From Perca fluviatilis (Eukaryota; Chordata; Actinopteri; Perciformes; Percidae): DNA of 64,000 nt. Of the stretch, positions 1 to 11,094 are shown piece by piece (the stretch's first letter is position 1; every line of letters starts with the position of its first letter). The notes under the pieces are model-generated. The model saw only the letters and a program-made list of their open reading frames with translations. It was not told the origin of the DNA and ran no database searches. The stretch spans positions 32,332,785 through 32,396,784 of the forward strand of contig NC_053116.1 in assembly GCF_010015445.1 (NCBI RefSeq), read 5' to 3'. The position numbers were made by a program, and so were the translations under genes.

Positions 1-780
1 GGAGGTAAAAATCACATCTGAAATGCCCCTAAACATGCCCCAGACATTTGTTTACATGGAAACCTATTCAGAAAAACATATTATTTTAAGGTTCAAAGTG
101 AAAAAAATTACGTGGTAAGCTGGATATTTTCGCCATCTATTAATATTTAAATTTGAATGAGCTTATAACAATATTAAAAATAACAATTACTAGTCAACCT
201 CCTGCAAGTGCAAGGGGGTTCAAGTAACATGATTTTGTAGTTTGAATATATGGGGTTCAAGCGTCGGGGTCAAAGATTCTTGTGCTCGGCATTTTGGGAA
301 CTTGTATAAGGTGACGGGGATCCTCGGTGTGCCTGCATCTGTGGAGACACTCAAAGTGTCGGGGTCAGCCGGGTCATGGGAGAAGGATCAACTGACGTCT
401 CCTGCCTGCAGAGAAGCAGTCAGCGCAGGGTAGTTTACCATTGCCCTGCCTATACATAAACACACACTAACACATGTTTCTACTGACTGACTCACTGCTT
501 TCCTTTGCTTCCGCTCCACAAATTGTATTTATTTATTTCCTCTTCTGAAGATGTATAGGAGCAGCAGGTGTTGCTTTTCGTCTGACACTGAATGTCTGAT
601 GAATATTACATGGGATTGAAAATGAGAATAACTGGATGTATTGTTGAGTCAAATTTAATATTGTAATTATAGATTCTCACTAAAAAAACATCACGATTGC
701 ATCACTTTTAAATAAAGAAAATGTTACACACATGTTGCTCACATGTCACCCTGAGGTTCCTGTCATTTCACTCTCTAGGG
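1..780. other. Intergenic sequence, nothing recognised
   Basis: AT-rich sequence with no gene-like reading frame, no TIR pair and no microsatellite of note. It ends with the 8-bp left target duplication CTCTAGGG (773-780) of the next element. Confidence 0.6.
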
Positions 781-1059
781 CAGGGGTCTTCAACCTTTTT
801 TAGCCCAAGGACCCTTAACCTGAAAGAGAGATGAGCAGGGACCACCTACTACATTTAATAGTTGAGTTGCATATTAAACTTGGCCCTTTGAAACCGTGAC
901 TTTTTGAAACAGCTGTATACCTTGAAACCGGTAACCGGCACATGCCTACATAGCTTTTATGGTGCCCTACGATACTAAGCTACTATTTACAAATTCCTAT
1001 ATCATCATGTTTTAATGTCAACCATACATGTGGAAGGCACAGTGAATCCTTAAGCTTAA

Positions 1060-1483
1060 AGATGAAGTAGGTAAGACTTATAAAACTAACTGTCATATTT
1101 GCTGAAACTGACCCTATGTTCGAGTAGAACTACAGGAAGCAGGCAATTTAAAAATAAAAAATCCGGTTCCTTTGGCACCACCTACAGCCTGTTGTGCAAT
1201 TTGCAAAAAATCCACCGCTCCCTCTTCAGATGCACCAATCACGGCCAAGGGAGGTGTCTAACTGCGTGTCAATCACTGCTCAGGCACACGCATATCATAG
1301 CGTCCTCCCCTCCCCCTTCCCTGTGCACAAGCTGCAGATAGGTTTCTTCCACTTCCCCCCTCTTCACACGTGCACTATTGTGCACAGCTCTCCCTTGTGG
1401 AGGGAAGGGCTTAAGAGACTGGTATGGGCTTTAGCAGAAAGGGGGGATGGACTGAGATCTTCACAATCTTACCTACAGCACCT
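1060..1483. mobile_element. TTAA-flanked MITE, 424 bp
   Basis: Bounded by TTAA at 1056-1059 and 1484-1487. The ends match as inverted repeats: AAGATGAAGTAGGTAAGA on the left and, reversed, AAGGTGCTGTAGGTAAGA on the right. The TTAA target points to piggyBac- or Kolobok-type transposition; which one cannot be told without the source transposase. It is nested in the larger hAT element. Confidence 0.75.
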
Positions 1484-1991
1484 TTAACTGCATGGCTACC
1501 ATATTAGCTACCTTACCTGCAGGCCAGTAAGCCTATCATCAGTACGAATAGGCTGATTTATATTTGCTAAATCGCATTGGATTCATGTTAATGGATATTT
1601 TCAGACATATTCACCAAACGTTCTCGTGAACAAATTTGTTCAGAAACCCCACTTACGCAGTTTTCACCAAGATTCTGGTATTCACCAATGTTTTCTCATT
1701 GGGGATTTGTTCTTAGGTAAAAACAGAATATACACACACTCAAGAGCACTCTTACGCACAATTGAGAGCTGACACGTTATACGTTATACACGTTATACAC
1801 AAAATAAGTAGTTATACCGTTTTCGTGCGTTCTAATTTATATATGCGTTCTTTATAATTTTGTAACTAATTATTTTTGTTATTTTACACATAATTATATG
1901 TTTGTTTGTTTTAATAAATACACGCTACACTTACACTTCTGCTCATTTGTAAAGCACTTTATATTGCCATTGTGTATGAATTGTGCTTGGC

Positions 1992-2264
1992 CTATATACA
2001 GTACTTCATCTCTGAATTGCTGAGTAATTGCATTCCATGCATCGGTTTTATTTGCTGCTTTGTATCTACTGCTGATGCTACTAAATATGATCTAACTTCT
2101 TGCAGCAGTACCTCCACTTCAGAATTACTAAAGTTTTTCTTTCTTTTGGAGTCGATGCCTCCACTGTCTTTAAAACGTCTTTTTTTACATTTCTCTAAGT
2201 GTGCACACAGCCCTGCCATCTCATGGGAATTAACGGGGCGTTTACCTATGCTAAATAGGAGCAA
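1992..2264 (-). pseudogene. Relic of a Harbinger-associated Myb/SANT-like protein
   Basis: A minus-strand frame contains SKRKKNFSNSEVEVLLQEV (about 2150-2094), which resembles the start of the Myb/SANT-like DNA-binding domain of the second protein of PIF/Harbinger transposons (RKxNFSxxExxVLxxEV pattern). The rest of the domain is not recognisable downstream, so this is a fragment. The flanking sequence ends near 2432 with TTGGTGAATGAGGCCC, a motif also seen inverted near 6484, which suggests a mobile-element boundary. Confidence 0.45.
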
Positions 2265-2432
2265 CGGGCATGAGCTTTCAACTTACGAAGACATTGGGAT
2301 TCATCATTCTAAGAACACACCTTTGAACAATTCTACTATTTAAGAACATGTCATGAATCAGACTTTTCTTAGAAACTTTCTTAAGAACAAATTTAAGAAA
2401 AAATGTAGGTAGATGTTGGTGAATGAGGCCCT

Positions 2433-2990
2433 AAAGGCGCTGACACACTAACCCGATAATCGGCCGTTGGACAGTCTGGCGAGGTCGGTGACTCGAATCT
2501 GTTCAGTGTGTTCCGTGCCGTTGTCTGTCTGAGGAGCTGTCGGCCTTTATTTTGGCCGACCTGACATGTTCAGTCGGAGACAGGGCAGTCGGGACTCACC
2601 CGGAAACGGGGAGCGGAATGAGCGTGACTAGAGTCTCTCAAAATCTGACGAAAATCTTTTAAACTGACCTTTGTTGATCTGAAATGAAGACAGACAGCAA
2701 CTGCATGGCCTATTTCTCGCTTAAAATGTTTTCAGAAACATGTTTCAGTGAACTATTTTAGTACAATATGAGATCGTATTCTGAACGAGCCGCCATGACA
2801 GTCTGGCGTTCGTCCAATCAGCGGCCGGTTTAAATTTTTTAGGCAACAATACAGATTAGCGCCGCCTTCTGTTATGGAGATGTATTACGTCTCGTCTCTT
2901 CGGTGTGTTCTGTGGCACTTTTTGGACCAATTCCGGGAGACTGATCAGTCCGACTGGCTTTTCTGCCGACGGTTGGCCATCTGGTTAGCG
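2433..2990. mobile_element. Probable MITE inside the 781-3517 element
   Basis: The left part reads CTAACCCGATAATCGGCCGT after GCGCTGACACA, and an inverted, diverged match (CTAACCAGATGGCCAACCGT on the other strand) lies near 2965-2990. The interior is GC-richer than its surroundings, with repeated GGCCGA/TCGGCC motifs. The boundaries are approximate and no target duplication was confirmed. Confidence 0.45.
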
Positions 2991-3804
2991 TTAGATCACG
3001 CAGCAGGCCACAGATTTCACCCCCGCTGATTGAATTGTCATTCCTGTCAGACACACACCAATCACCGCCATTCTCACGTCAAGGCGGTACTTTCAAATGT
3101 GACTCCCTCCTCACTGATCCCTGCTACACTGACGCTGCTTCACTCACTGCTGCTTGAAACGTTGTGCCTCCACCACCCCAGCCTCCACCTTCCTAGTTCA
3201 GTCCTAGTTAAAATGGTTTTCAATGTCTTTCTTTTGGCTCACTCTTTTTTTTACCCAGGGGGTTTCTGCATGGTGCTTCCTGTTTCAGTGTATCATGCTG
3301 CTTGGCTGGTCCAGGGAGCATTAGCAAGAGCGGAGCCATCAACGCCAAGCATAATTGTATTTCCATTTGTTGCAATAAATGGTTAAAAATCTATAACGAG
3401 AGTGTTCCTAACTGAATTAACGTTTTGGGGGGGAAATAAAACTTTCAAAAAAGTATTAAATAAAAATTTGGCGGCTCCCCTGCAGTGCCTCTGAGGACCC
3501 CCTGTTGAACATCTGTGCTCTAGAGCCATGATTACTGCTGCTATTACCAATGCTGCAACCACAGCTATTAGTACTACTACTTTTACTGTTTAGTAATACT
3601 AGTACAAAGACTACAGCTACTATTTGTGACTATTACTATTTGTGTTGCTGTTAATAATTAGTTGGTAATAAATAAGAAGTAAAAAATAACATTTCATAAT
3701 TAAATTAAAAGTAATTTTGATGTAATTTTGTCTCATGTCTCAGAAGCTGGACTCACTAACTTGTTTGCTAGAATACTGTTGTCTTCAGTGGGAAAGCTTA
3801 CAAT

Positions 3805-4133
3805 TAGGGCTGTGCAATTAATTGATTTCTGCTCCTAATGATCACAAAAACAGAGAGACATTGAAAAAAAAAACGATTATTTTGCACATTACGTTTTGCA
3901 AGTAAACAAATTTGTCTTGTCTCTGAATGAAAAAAAGTGTTCAAATAGGAAAAGTATTAAGGGAAATGTCACAGCTCTAGGTGCTTTCACTGTTGATTTG
4001 TTTAACAGTTTCACAGTTCAATAATTGCAACATCTTTCCAAAAGTCAATGAGTAATCATGTTAAATAATCTTGATTTCAATATTGACCAAAATAATCGTA
4101 ATTATGAGTTTTTTCCATAATCATGCAGCCCTA
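3805..4133. mobile_element. hAT-type MITE, 329 bp
   Basis: Ends TAGGGCTGTGCAATTAAT and (reversed) TAGGGCTGCATGATTATG form an inverted repeat. The flanks CTTACAAT (3797-3804) and GTTACAGA (4134-4141) share TTACA at the same register and look like a decayed 8-bp duplication. No coding capacity. Confidence 0.7.
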
Positions 4134-4325
4134 GTTACAGACGGCATTCATTCCCGGGAGAAATGACTCTGCAGTAGGTGCAGGTAATTATTGGCTCCAG
4201 CGCCGATCGGCAGTGATGGACATATGACACCCAGGTGGAAATGCCATTCTCCTTGGTGTTTGTACAGCTATCATTATTACTTTTACAATTTCTTCTGCTA
4301 ATGCTACTACTACTACTACTATTAC

Positions 4326-4373
<48 letters not shown>

Positions 4374-5378
4374 AACAAAGAAGATGATAGATGACACTTA
4401 AAGCTTTAGTGCGTAACTTTTTATATCAATGAACATCTGTCACATTCAAGCCATTGCCAAATGAGTGGATACAAAGCTAATTAAGACTATCAGCTCCACA
4501 CAACTCTCTCTGTATTTCTCAGTATGGCTGTGTTCAGAAATTGGTTTTGTCCGGCGACTTACGCTTGCAGAAACTCGAGAACTTCGAGTAATAAGGCTTG
4601 TATCATGTGGACGCGCCGACAGTGTTGTTGTCATTACATAGAAATCCTCATAGGGGGCGACAGAAACTATGCACTATAGCTTTAACAGCTTGTGGAAGTT
4701 AAAAGCCTGAAACGACAGTTGAGAAAGGTTGATAACGAGCAGCAGTGCTCTTATATAACGAATTGAGGAGAGTCTTTGATTCCTCCCACAGGCCCAGCGG
4801 CCTGCTGTGAGCAAAGGGAAGCAGGCCAGGGAGCAGGAGAGGTTGTAAAACAGAGCAGAGGAAAAAAAAAAAACACATCTACAACCAACCCTCTGTGACT
4901 CTGCTGTCACTGAGGTCTAACAAACAATTGAGTGCAACAGCTGTGCATCAATTAGTATATGGATCTTTATGTAGTTGGTATGTCAGAGTATCATATTTAA
5001 CTACCCATGCTTCCTGCTCTCCGATACTGTTGGACGCATTTGTAATATATATATTTTTTTCCCCCACATCAGTTCACCATAAAGTTTTCTTCTGCCTCAG
5101 TCAACTGATCCAGTACATGAAGCATTTCCTTCCTGTGTCTTCATCCAGAACCAAATATACAAATCAAGATTAAATGCATTTGATATTTGCTGGTTTGTTT
5201 TTTAGCTTGTTCTTTATGGTTGCTGACTGTGTACAGAAAGTAAACAAAACCAGCTGGGAGCATAACATCGCCTCCCCTGAAAGTCTCTACCAGCCCGATT
5301 GTGCTCAGTGATGGTGTGATGTGTCAGTGCCTGTACAACACAAACGCTTCTTCCCACCCTTCCTTGCCAAGCAAACTG

Positions 5379-5380
<2 letters not shown>
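4134..5380. other. Intergenic; degenerate TAC trinucleotide repeat
   Basis: Mostly unique AT-rich sequence. The notable part is a (TAC)n/(GTA)n tract around 4303-4371 with a few interruptions. No gene recognised. Confidence 0.6.

Positions 5381-5467
<87 letters not shown>
5381..5467. repeat. (AC)n microsatellite, about 43 units
   Basis: A pure AC run with no interruption visible. Long uninterrupted dinucleotide runs like this are usually highly polymorphic. Open frames through it (poly Thr-His or Cys-Val) are artefacts of the repeat. Confidence 0.97.
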
Positions 5468-5469
<2 letters not shown>

Positions 5470-5561
5470 GACTACCAGGATATAAGGTGGGTGCAAGGCT
5501 GCATGGCTTTGGCATTTCTTGGCTCTCAAAAAATCTGAAAGGCTCAAGACCTACCAAATTT

Positions 5562-5563
<2 letters not shown>

Positions 5564-5597
<34 letters not shown>
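5564..5597. repeat. (TG)n microsatellite
   Basis: About 17 TG units, roughly 100 bp after the (AC)n run and on the opposite strand sense. Confidence 0.95.
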
Positions 5598-5598
<1 letters not shown>

Positions 5599-5800
5599 GT
5601 TTGTTTGTGTGGCTTTGCTGTTAGTGTGAAAGTGCAACCTTGAATGAGGCTTGCCGACCATGTCTGCTGTTTCTGTTTGGAAAGCTGCTTGTTTGAGTCC
5701 AAGCGTAAGTACACAAAATGACGCAAACGAATGTCACTGAACCGCTTTTCATTTGTGGTGACGAACACTCTGGAAAACCATCAAAGTAAATGCATCCAAT

Positions 5801-5803
<3 letters not shown>

Positions 5804-5862
<59 letters not shown>
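5804..5862. repeat. (GA)n microsatellite
   Basis: About 29 uninterrupted GA units, followed near 5881 by a second short GA run. Confidence 0.95.
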
Positions 5863-5864
<2 letters not shown>

Positions 5865-6483
5865 TATTTATTTTGTGTATGAGAGAGAGAGACCTCTTTT
5901 TCTCTTCGCCAAGTAGCATTCAGAGTGCCAGCAGGACCTTGGGCTGTTACTTGATATAATCAATGGCAAAGCAGTTCTGCATACACACAGATTGTAAAAC
6001 CAGATCTGTACCGTAGTTTAAATACTTTACAAAGGCTACACCAACACATGTATTTTCTTACTGTCATACTGCATTAACCAAGATACAGTAGTTCAGACCA
6101 GCGGTACACCAATACAGAGGATTTAGAAAATACTGGTGTGATTTTGATCTTGTATTAAAATATGAGTATAACCAAGTCATTCTAAAGGCCATGATGAGAT
6201 AAACGCTTTTCATACATGATTATGCAACTCTATTGTTTAAGATTTTCTAATATAATGAACATTGGTTAGATTATGCTTACTGATTCACCTGAATTCGTAT
6301 TATACAGCTGTCAGTAGATGTTGTTTACAAGGGTTGGTTCACCCAAATTACAAAAAAAAGGATTTTCTTACTTACCTGTAGTAGTGTTTAGCAATGCCAA
6401 TAGTTTTGTTTTTCATTCAAGCAACTCTCCATCAGAAGAAAAGGTGAAAACTGTCAACTGTTGTTCGGATTGTCCAGGATGTT

Positions 6484-6628
6484 GGGCCTCATTCACTGCA
6501 CACACTACGCACACACTACGCACAAATCTGTACTGAAACCGTACATACGATTGTTTTACGCAAAAATCTGGATGCATCAATATTTTCTCGCAGCGCTCTG
6601 TCAGGTCATCATCGCCTAGCTGACACTG

Positions 6629-6709
<81 letters not shown>
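6484..6709. repeat. Repeat-derived segment ending in (AC)n
   Basis: Starts with GGGCCTCATTCACTGCAC, a motif that also ends an element near 2432 in inverted form. A 36-bp block (6591-6626) follows that is identical to 25201-25236. It then runs straight into a 40-unit (AC)n tract (6630-6709). The block-plus-AC arrangement recurs at 25201-25325. See the findings. Confidence 0.6.
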
Positions 6710-6713
<4 letters not shown>

Positions 6714-6918
6714 ACTCTATTTTCTACTCCATTCACATAGAGGCCTCTCTATTGAATCTATTGGACATAATCTGCCTGCGATATGTGCTGGATGTGATTT
6801 TCTCCTCTCATTGTGGTTCTGGAGCGTGATCTGGGATCGTTTCACTGAATGAATGGTTTCAGTTGGAAACGGCTGGTCTGAGATTCATATAAAAGTGGGG
6901 AAAATGAAGTGAAGAATA

Positions 6919-6921
<3 letters not shown>

Positions 6922-6950
<29 letters not shown>
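6922..6950. repeat. (AC)n microsatellite
   Basis: About 14 AC units. The surrounding 6710-7490 is otherwise unique sequence, apart from a short CCCCCA run at 7262-7284. Confidence 0.9.
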
Positions 6951-6952
<2 letters not shown>

Positions 6953-7494
6953 GCAGAGAATAGTCAGACCACAGAAGAAACTGTAACGCTAACCAGGAAA
7001 TGTTGGACGATGATGACAGTTTCTGGAAAACACATTTTCTGACTGGCCATGCATCTTCTTACATAATTCTCCCAAATAGCTATTGTGCATTGTAATAAGC
7101 ACCGTCGAGAGTGTGCGAGTGACCAAGTTAAACAACACTTTAAATCTTTGGCTGCGTTTCTTATTGACTTTAAGCAGGCAAACAGAGCTTCATGGTTTTC
7201 TGCAAAGTACATTCTGATCAGTCTGAGCCGTCAACAGTGGATAATACAGTCAGCTCAAGTCCACCACCCCCACCCCCACCCCCATCTCTCTAATTCTCCT
7301 ACACAGTTAGATAGGTGAGAATACAGTAAATACACAAATACACTGCCATGCACAGACGCAACCATATGCAACCATGTGTGTACACAGTTTGTGAGTGTGT
7401 CTCTCTTTCACTGATGGATTCTTAGCATGTGGTAGTGTTTAAAGCTCTGTGTTCAAGACAAAACTCAGGCACACTTTCTCTCACTGTGTGTGAG

Positions 7495-7495
<1 letters not shown>

Positions 7496-7544
<49 letters not shown>
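7496..7544. repeat. (TG)n microsatellite
   Basis: About 24 TG units, uninterrupted. The following 7545-8053 holds nothing recognised. Confidence 0.95.
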
Positions 7545-7546
<2 letters not shown>

Positions 7547-8311
7547 CTACCTCTCTCTTGGATGCCCTACTCTGAAGTCTTCACAAGGTCTCAATTTCTG
7601 TACATTCCTGTGTAACAGAGAAAGCAGATATCCCAGGGGAGGTACTGTTTTATAACAAACACTATCCTGGGCCTCAATATTGAAAGCACCGCTCCCAATA
7701 AAAAGTTATATGAACCCAAATGCAGGACCCGTGTGCATGGCAGGCAAATACCTCTGCAAACTAACAGACACGGGTAGAAAGTGTGGAAACTGAAAGTTAA
7801 AACCTTGCTCTCCTGCTCCTGTGCATGAGATCTGTACCCTACGACACTGGCGTTACACAAAATCTGAACAGAGGGTTTGATATAGTATGTTTTGTATTGC
7901 TGTTAGTCCCTGGCACCGTTAGTTTACAATCCTGTTTGAAATATGGTCAGTATTACACTTTCCATGTTGTCATGTCCATGTCTGCTACCACTGTCAAATG
8001 TTTCCTGTCTAGAGGTGATTTTAAAAAAGATGGTTGAATTCTTTATTATACCCTTAAAGTGCCCATATTATGAAAAAAACACTTTTTCTGGGATTTGGGG
8101 TGTTCTTTTGTGTCTCTGGTGCTTCCACACGCATACAAACTTTGAAAAAAATCCATCCATGGTGTTTTGAGTGAGATACGGTTTCTGAATGTGTCCTGCC
8201 TTCAGTCTCCTGGTGAGCTGTTCAAAATCGGCTCGGACTGTGACGTCACAGTCCGAAATATACGGTGGCCGGGAAGTGCAATGCAACATTACAAAGAATG
8301 AAACACTTTTA

Positions 8312-8552
8312 CATTTTGGAAAACAAATTTACATTTTGGAAAACAAAATAACATTTTAGAAAACAAATTTACATTTTGGAAAACAAAATAACATTTTAGA
8401 AAACAAATTTACATTTTGGAAAACAAAATAACATTTTAGAAAACAAATTTACATTTTAGAAAACAAATTTACATTTTGGAAAACAAAATAACATTTTAGA
8501 AAACAAATTTACATTTTAGAAAACAAATTTACATTTTAGAAAACAAATTAAC
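8312..8552. repeat. 20-bp tandem array, left arm
   Basis: About 12 copies of a 20-bp unit, in places with a 40-bp higher-order pattern of two alternating variants (CATTTTGGA / CATTTTAGA). The mirror array lies at about 9585-9845 on the opposite strand. Confidence 0.9.
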
Positions 8553-9121
8553 AAGATGCAAAACACTTTTACCAGTCCCGAAACAAATTTACAAATGACA
8601 GATTCTTCACGGAAAGGGAATGTACCACATACCGGAAGTGATGAGGTGTTGTATACATGTCGCCTTGACTACGGCAGTTATGGATCGAATGCATCAATAG
8701 AGCCGCCATCTTGGAACAGGGGAGGCACTCCCTTATATACTGTCTATGGACCGTCCTTAATGCATCAGCGTCAATGTAGGCAAAGGTCTAACGGAAATAA
8801 AATCACTATAAATCGTCAAAATCTCATGCGATGTTCTAGTTTTTTTAAACAAAAAGACAAAGAGACTAATTAATGTGTTAATACAAAGAATATTTATTAT
8901 AATCAGTTCACAGATACGAGTACAAACGGAAACTTCACCCTTCTGAACTAAGAGGTTCTGCTTCAAAGTGAAGTTTAAACAGACTGAAATGTCCAGGCTC
9001 ACTCCCCCACTAATGATTCATTTATTTCTGCATGTATTTATTTATTTAACGAGACTTTAAGAGTCGTGTTTCGTAGTCCACAGTCTGAGTCCCGCCAGAC
9101 TCCCTTTAGGAAACCTGTGAT

Positions 9122-9433
9122 TTAAACTTCAGCAGGCTGTGACAGTCCGCTCCGTTCAGTCCTGGATCTGATTCTCCGGGCTTCCCTTCCCTCCAGCGGG
9201 CCCAGCAATACGGCCTGGGTCTCCAGCTGCGTGGTGTCGGTTTTGGCCCCCAGGAATGGACAGTGAGCTCCAGGTCCTGCAGCTGCAGACGGACTCAGCT
9301 GCCCCCTGCTGTAGCTTCGATCCGGCCGCGGCTGTCGATACGTTCCCTGTTTTTCCAATGTTTCCGTCAGGTCCGCGTCATATAAAAACTCAACCGAAAC
9401 CACCAGCATAAAGTCACCATAAACTTCATTCAC
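9122..9433 (-). CDS. Unidentified 103-codon frame in the foldback-like element
   Basis: A minus-strand open frame from ATG at 9433 to a stop at 9122 lies in the GC-richer centre of the element, beginning MNEVYGDFMLVVSVEFLYDADL. The N-terminal half looks like a folded amphipathic segment; the C-terminal half is Arg/Ser/Pro/Gly-rich. I do not recognise a family. It could be a transposase exon, a captured host fragment or chance. No splice signals were established. Confidence 0.25.
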   Translation of the reverse strand: MNEVYGDFMLVVSVEFLYDADLTETLEKQGTYRQPRPDRSYSRGQLSPSAAAGPGAHCPFLGAKTDTTQLETQAVLLGPLEGREARRIRSRTERSGLSQPAEV

Positions 9434-10278
9434 GCCATATACTCACCACAACAACACATATTGACTGCGCGCTCACCAACAACACCTCATCACTTCCGGT
9501 ATGTGGTACATTCCCTTTCCGTGAAGAATCTGTCATTTGTAAATTTGTTTCGGGACTGGTAAAAGTGTTTTGCATCTTGTTAATTTGTTTTCTAAAATGT
9601 AAATTTGTTTTCGAAAATGTAAATTAGTTTTCTAAAATGTTATTTTGTTTTCCAAAATGTAAATTTGTTTTCTAAAATGTAAATTTGTTTTCCAAAATGT
9701 TATTTTGTTTTCAAAAATGTAAATTTGTTTTCTAAAATGTTATTTTGTTTTCAAAAATGTAAATTTGTTTTCTAAAATGTTATTTTGTTTTCCAAAATGT
9801 AAATTTGTTTTCCAAAATGTAAATTTGTTTTCCATAATGTAAATTTGTCTCAAGCTTTGTAAAAGTGTTTCATTCTTTGTAATGTTGCATTGCACTTGCC
9901 GGCCACCGTAGAAATGAGCTGGCTAACCACAACCGTTAGCTTTAGCATGCTAACGCTAATGCTAACGCTAATGCTAACGCTAATGCTAACGCTAGCATGC
10001 TACGTCGTTCTCAATAGCAAAGCACTGCTACAACACACACAAGTTCACCATAATCTACAAAAGAACTACTTACATGTGTGCCCTCATTTAGAAGTCTCCC
10101 AGCTAATCCTGCCTTGTAACTGACCAAAGTTGGAGAAACAGGCTCTCTTTTACTGTCTCTAGAGTTAGCTAGCTGACATGCTCTACATCTGAGCAGTGAG
10201 AGAGAGCTGTGCAGTACAACAAAAATATGGTGTTTTTTGAAAATTAAACCATGTAAACCTATTCTGGTACAACCTTAA

Positions 10279-10488
10279 AGTGCCCAATTATGCCTTTTGG
10301 TCGTTGTCCAGTGGGTTTTTTACCAGTATCATTTCAGCTGCTCTTTACCTGGTTTCTGTGCTACAGTGTCTTTTATTTCGTGCATTTTGATGCCACATGT
10401 AGTGCTCAGCTGTAGAATGAGCATGACGTTCTATTGGTCAGTTAAGGAATTTTGTTGTTTGCCAACAGCTTGAGCCTTCCCATATACG

Positions 10489-10552
<64 letters not shown>

Positions 10553-11094
10553 GGGCGATGGTATCAGCCTGGTACTAGAACTATGGTGACTGTGTATCAG
10601 CCTAGTACTGTAACTATGGTGACTGACTGGGATGAGGGAAGATGTGTTTTTACCGTCGGTGAATAGCACCAAGTGAAAGTCAATGTTTTCTTTATATCTA
10701 GTGACAGTGATCATGTCGTTAGTTCAGATAAGTACCGGTAAACTTATCTAGATCTAGAAAATACAAAGCATCATGCTAGCTATATGCTAGCAATGGGCTA
10801 ACTTGCCAGTCCCAACTGTGAACACCCCCCGACAGTTGTAAACATATTGATTAGATATCTCACGTTTTGATCGTAGCCTACTAGCTCCAGTAACAACATA
10901 TTTGCCTAGTGTTTATTTATTACTTGGACGGGGATGTTGTTCAGCTTTTCACAAGTTTAGACAGCTAGCTAATGCTCTCACTCAAAACAGCATGGATGGA
11001 TTTTTTTCAAAGTTTGTATGTGTGTGGAAGCACCAGAGACACAAAAGAACACCCCAAATCCCAGAAAAAGTTTTTTTTTCAAAATATGGGCACT
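10279..11094. mobile_element. Second TTAA MITE, nested, 816 bp
   Basis: Flanked by TTAA at 10275-10278 and 11095-11098. Ends AGTGCCCAATTATGCC and, reversed, AGTGCCCATATTTTGA match as inverted repeats. Its last 125 bp (10972-11094) are an inverted near-copy of the left end of the host MITE (8058-about 8185), so the two belong to one family. It contains an (AT)n tract at 10491-10549 and a short duplicated CAGCCT(G/A)GTACT motif just after it. Confidence 0.7.
10491..10549. repeat. (AT)n microsatellite
   Basis: About 29 AT units, uninterrupted, within the nested TTAA MITE. Confidence 0.95.

Larger units (their letters stand above)
781..3517. mobile_element. Non-autonomous hAT-type transposon, 2.7 kb, composite
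   Basis: The left end CAGGGGTCTTCAAC and the right end (reverse complement CACAGATGTTCAAC) form a hAT/Charlie-like terminal inverted repeat. The flanks are an 8-bp target duplication with one mismatch: CTCTAGGG (773-780) and CTCTAGAG (3518-3525). The interior carries a TTAA MITE (1060-1483), a block with a Myb/SANT relic (about 1600-2432) and a region with inverted ends near 2433-2990. No hAT transposase frame was recognised, so any mobility would have depended on enzyme supplied in trans. Confidence 0.8.
8261..9910. mobile_element. Foldback-like transposon with tandem-repeat arms, 1.65 kb
   Basis: The left arm (8261-about 8651) and right arm (about 9480-9910) are inverted copies. Outer ends are TACGGTGGCC and GGCCACCGTA. 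Arm bodies are tandem 20-bp units that alternate AAACAAATTTACATTTTGGA with an AACAAAATAACATTTTAGA type. The inner arm ends match inverted over about 70 bp, including CCGGAAGTGATGAGGTG. Flanks share GAAAT (8255-8259 and 9911-9915), a likely short target duplication. The central 830 bp is non-repetitive and holds a 103-codon frame. Superfamily not assigned; the arm design resembles foldback elements such as Drosophila FB or Galileo, but no sequence link is claimed. Confidence 0.75.

Noticed and set aside
5214..5624. Open frames of poly Cys-Val or Thr-His
   Set aside because: They are translations of (CA)n/(TG)n microsatellites; the same applies near 21100, 29650, 32880, 40480, 55160 and 58230.
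8312..8552. Regular 20-bp repeats that look like a CRISPR array
   Set aside because: The units are contiguous with no spacers, the array is mirrored in inverted form at 9585-9845, and the genome is vertebrate.
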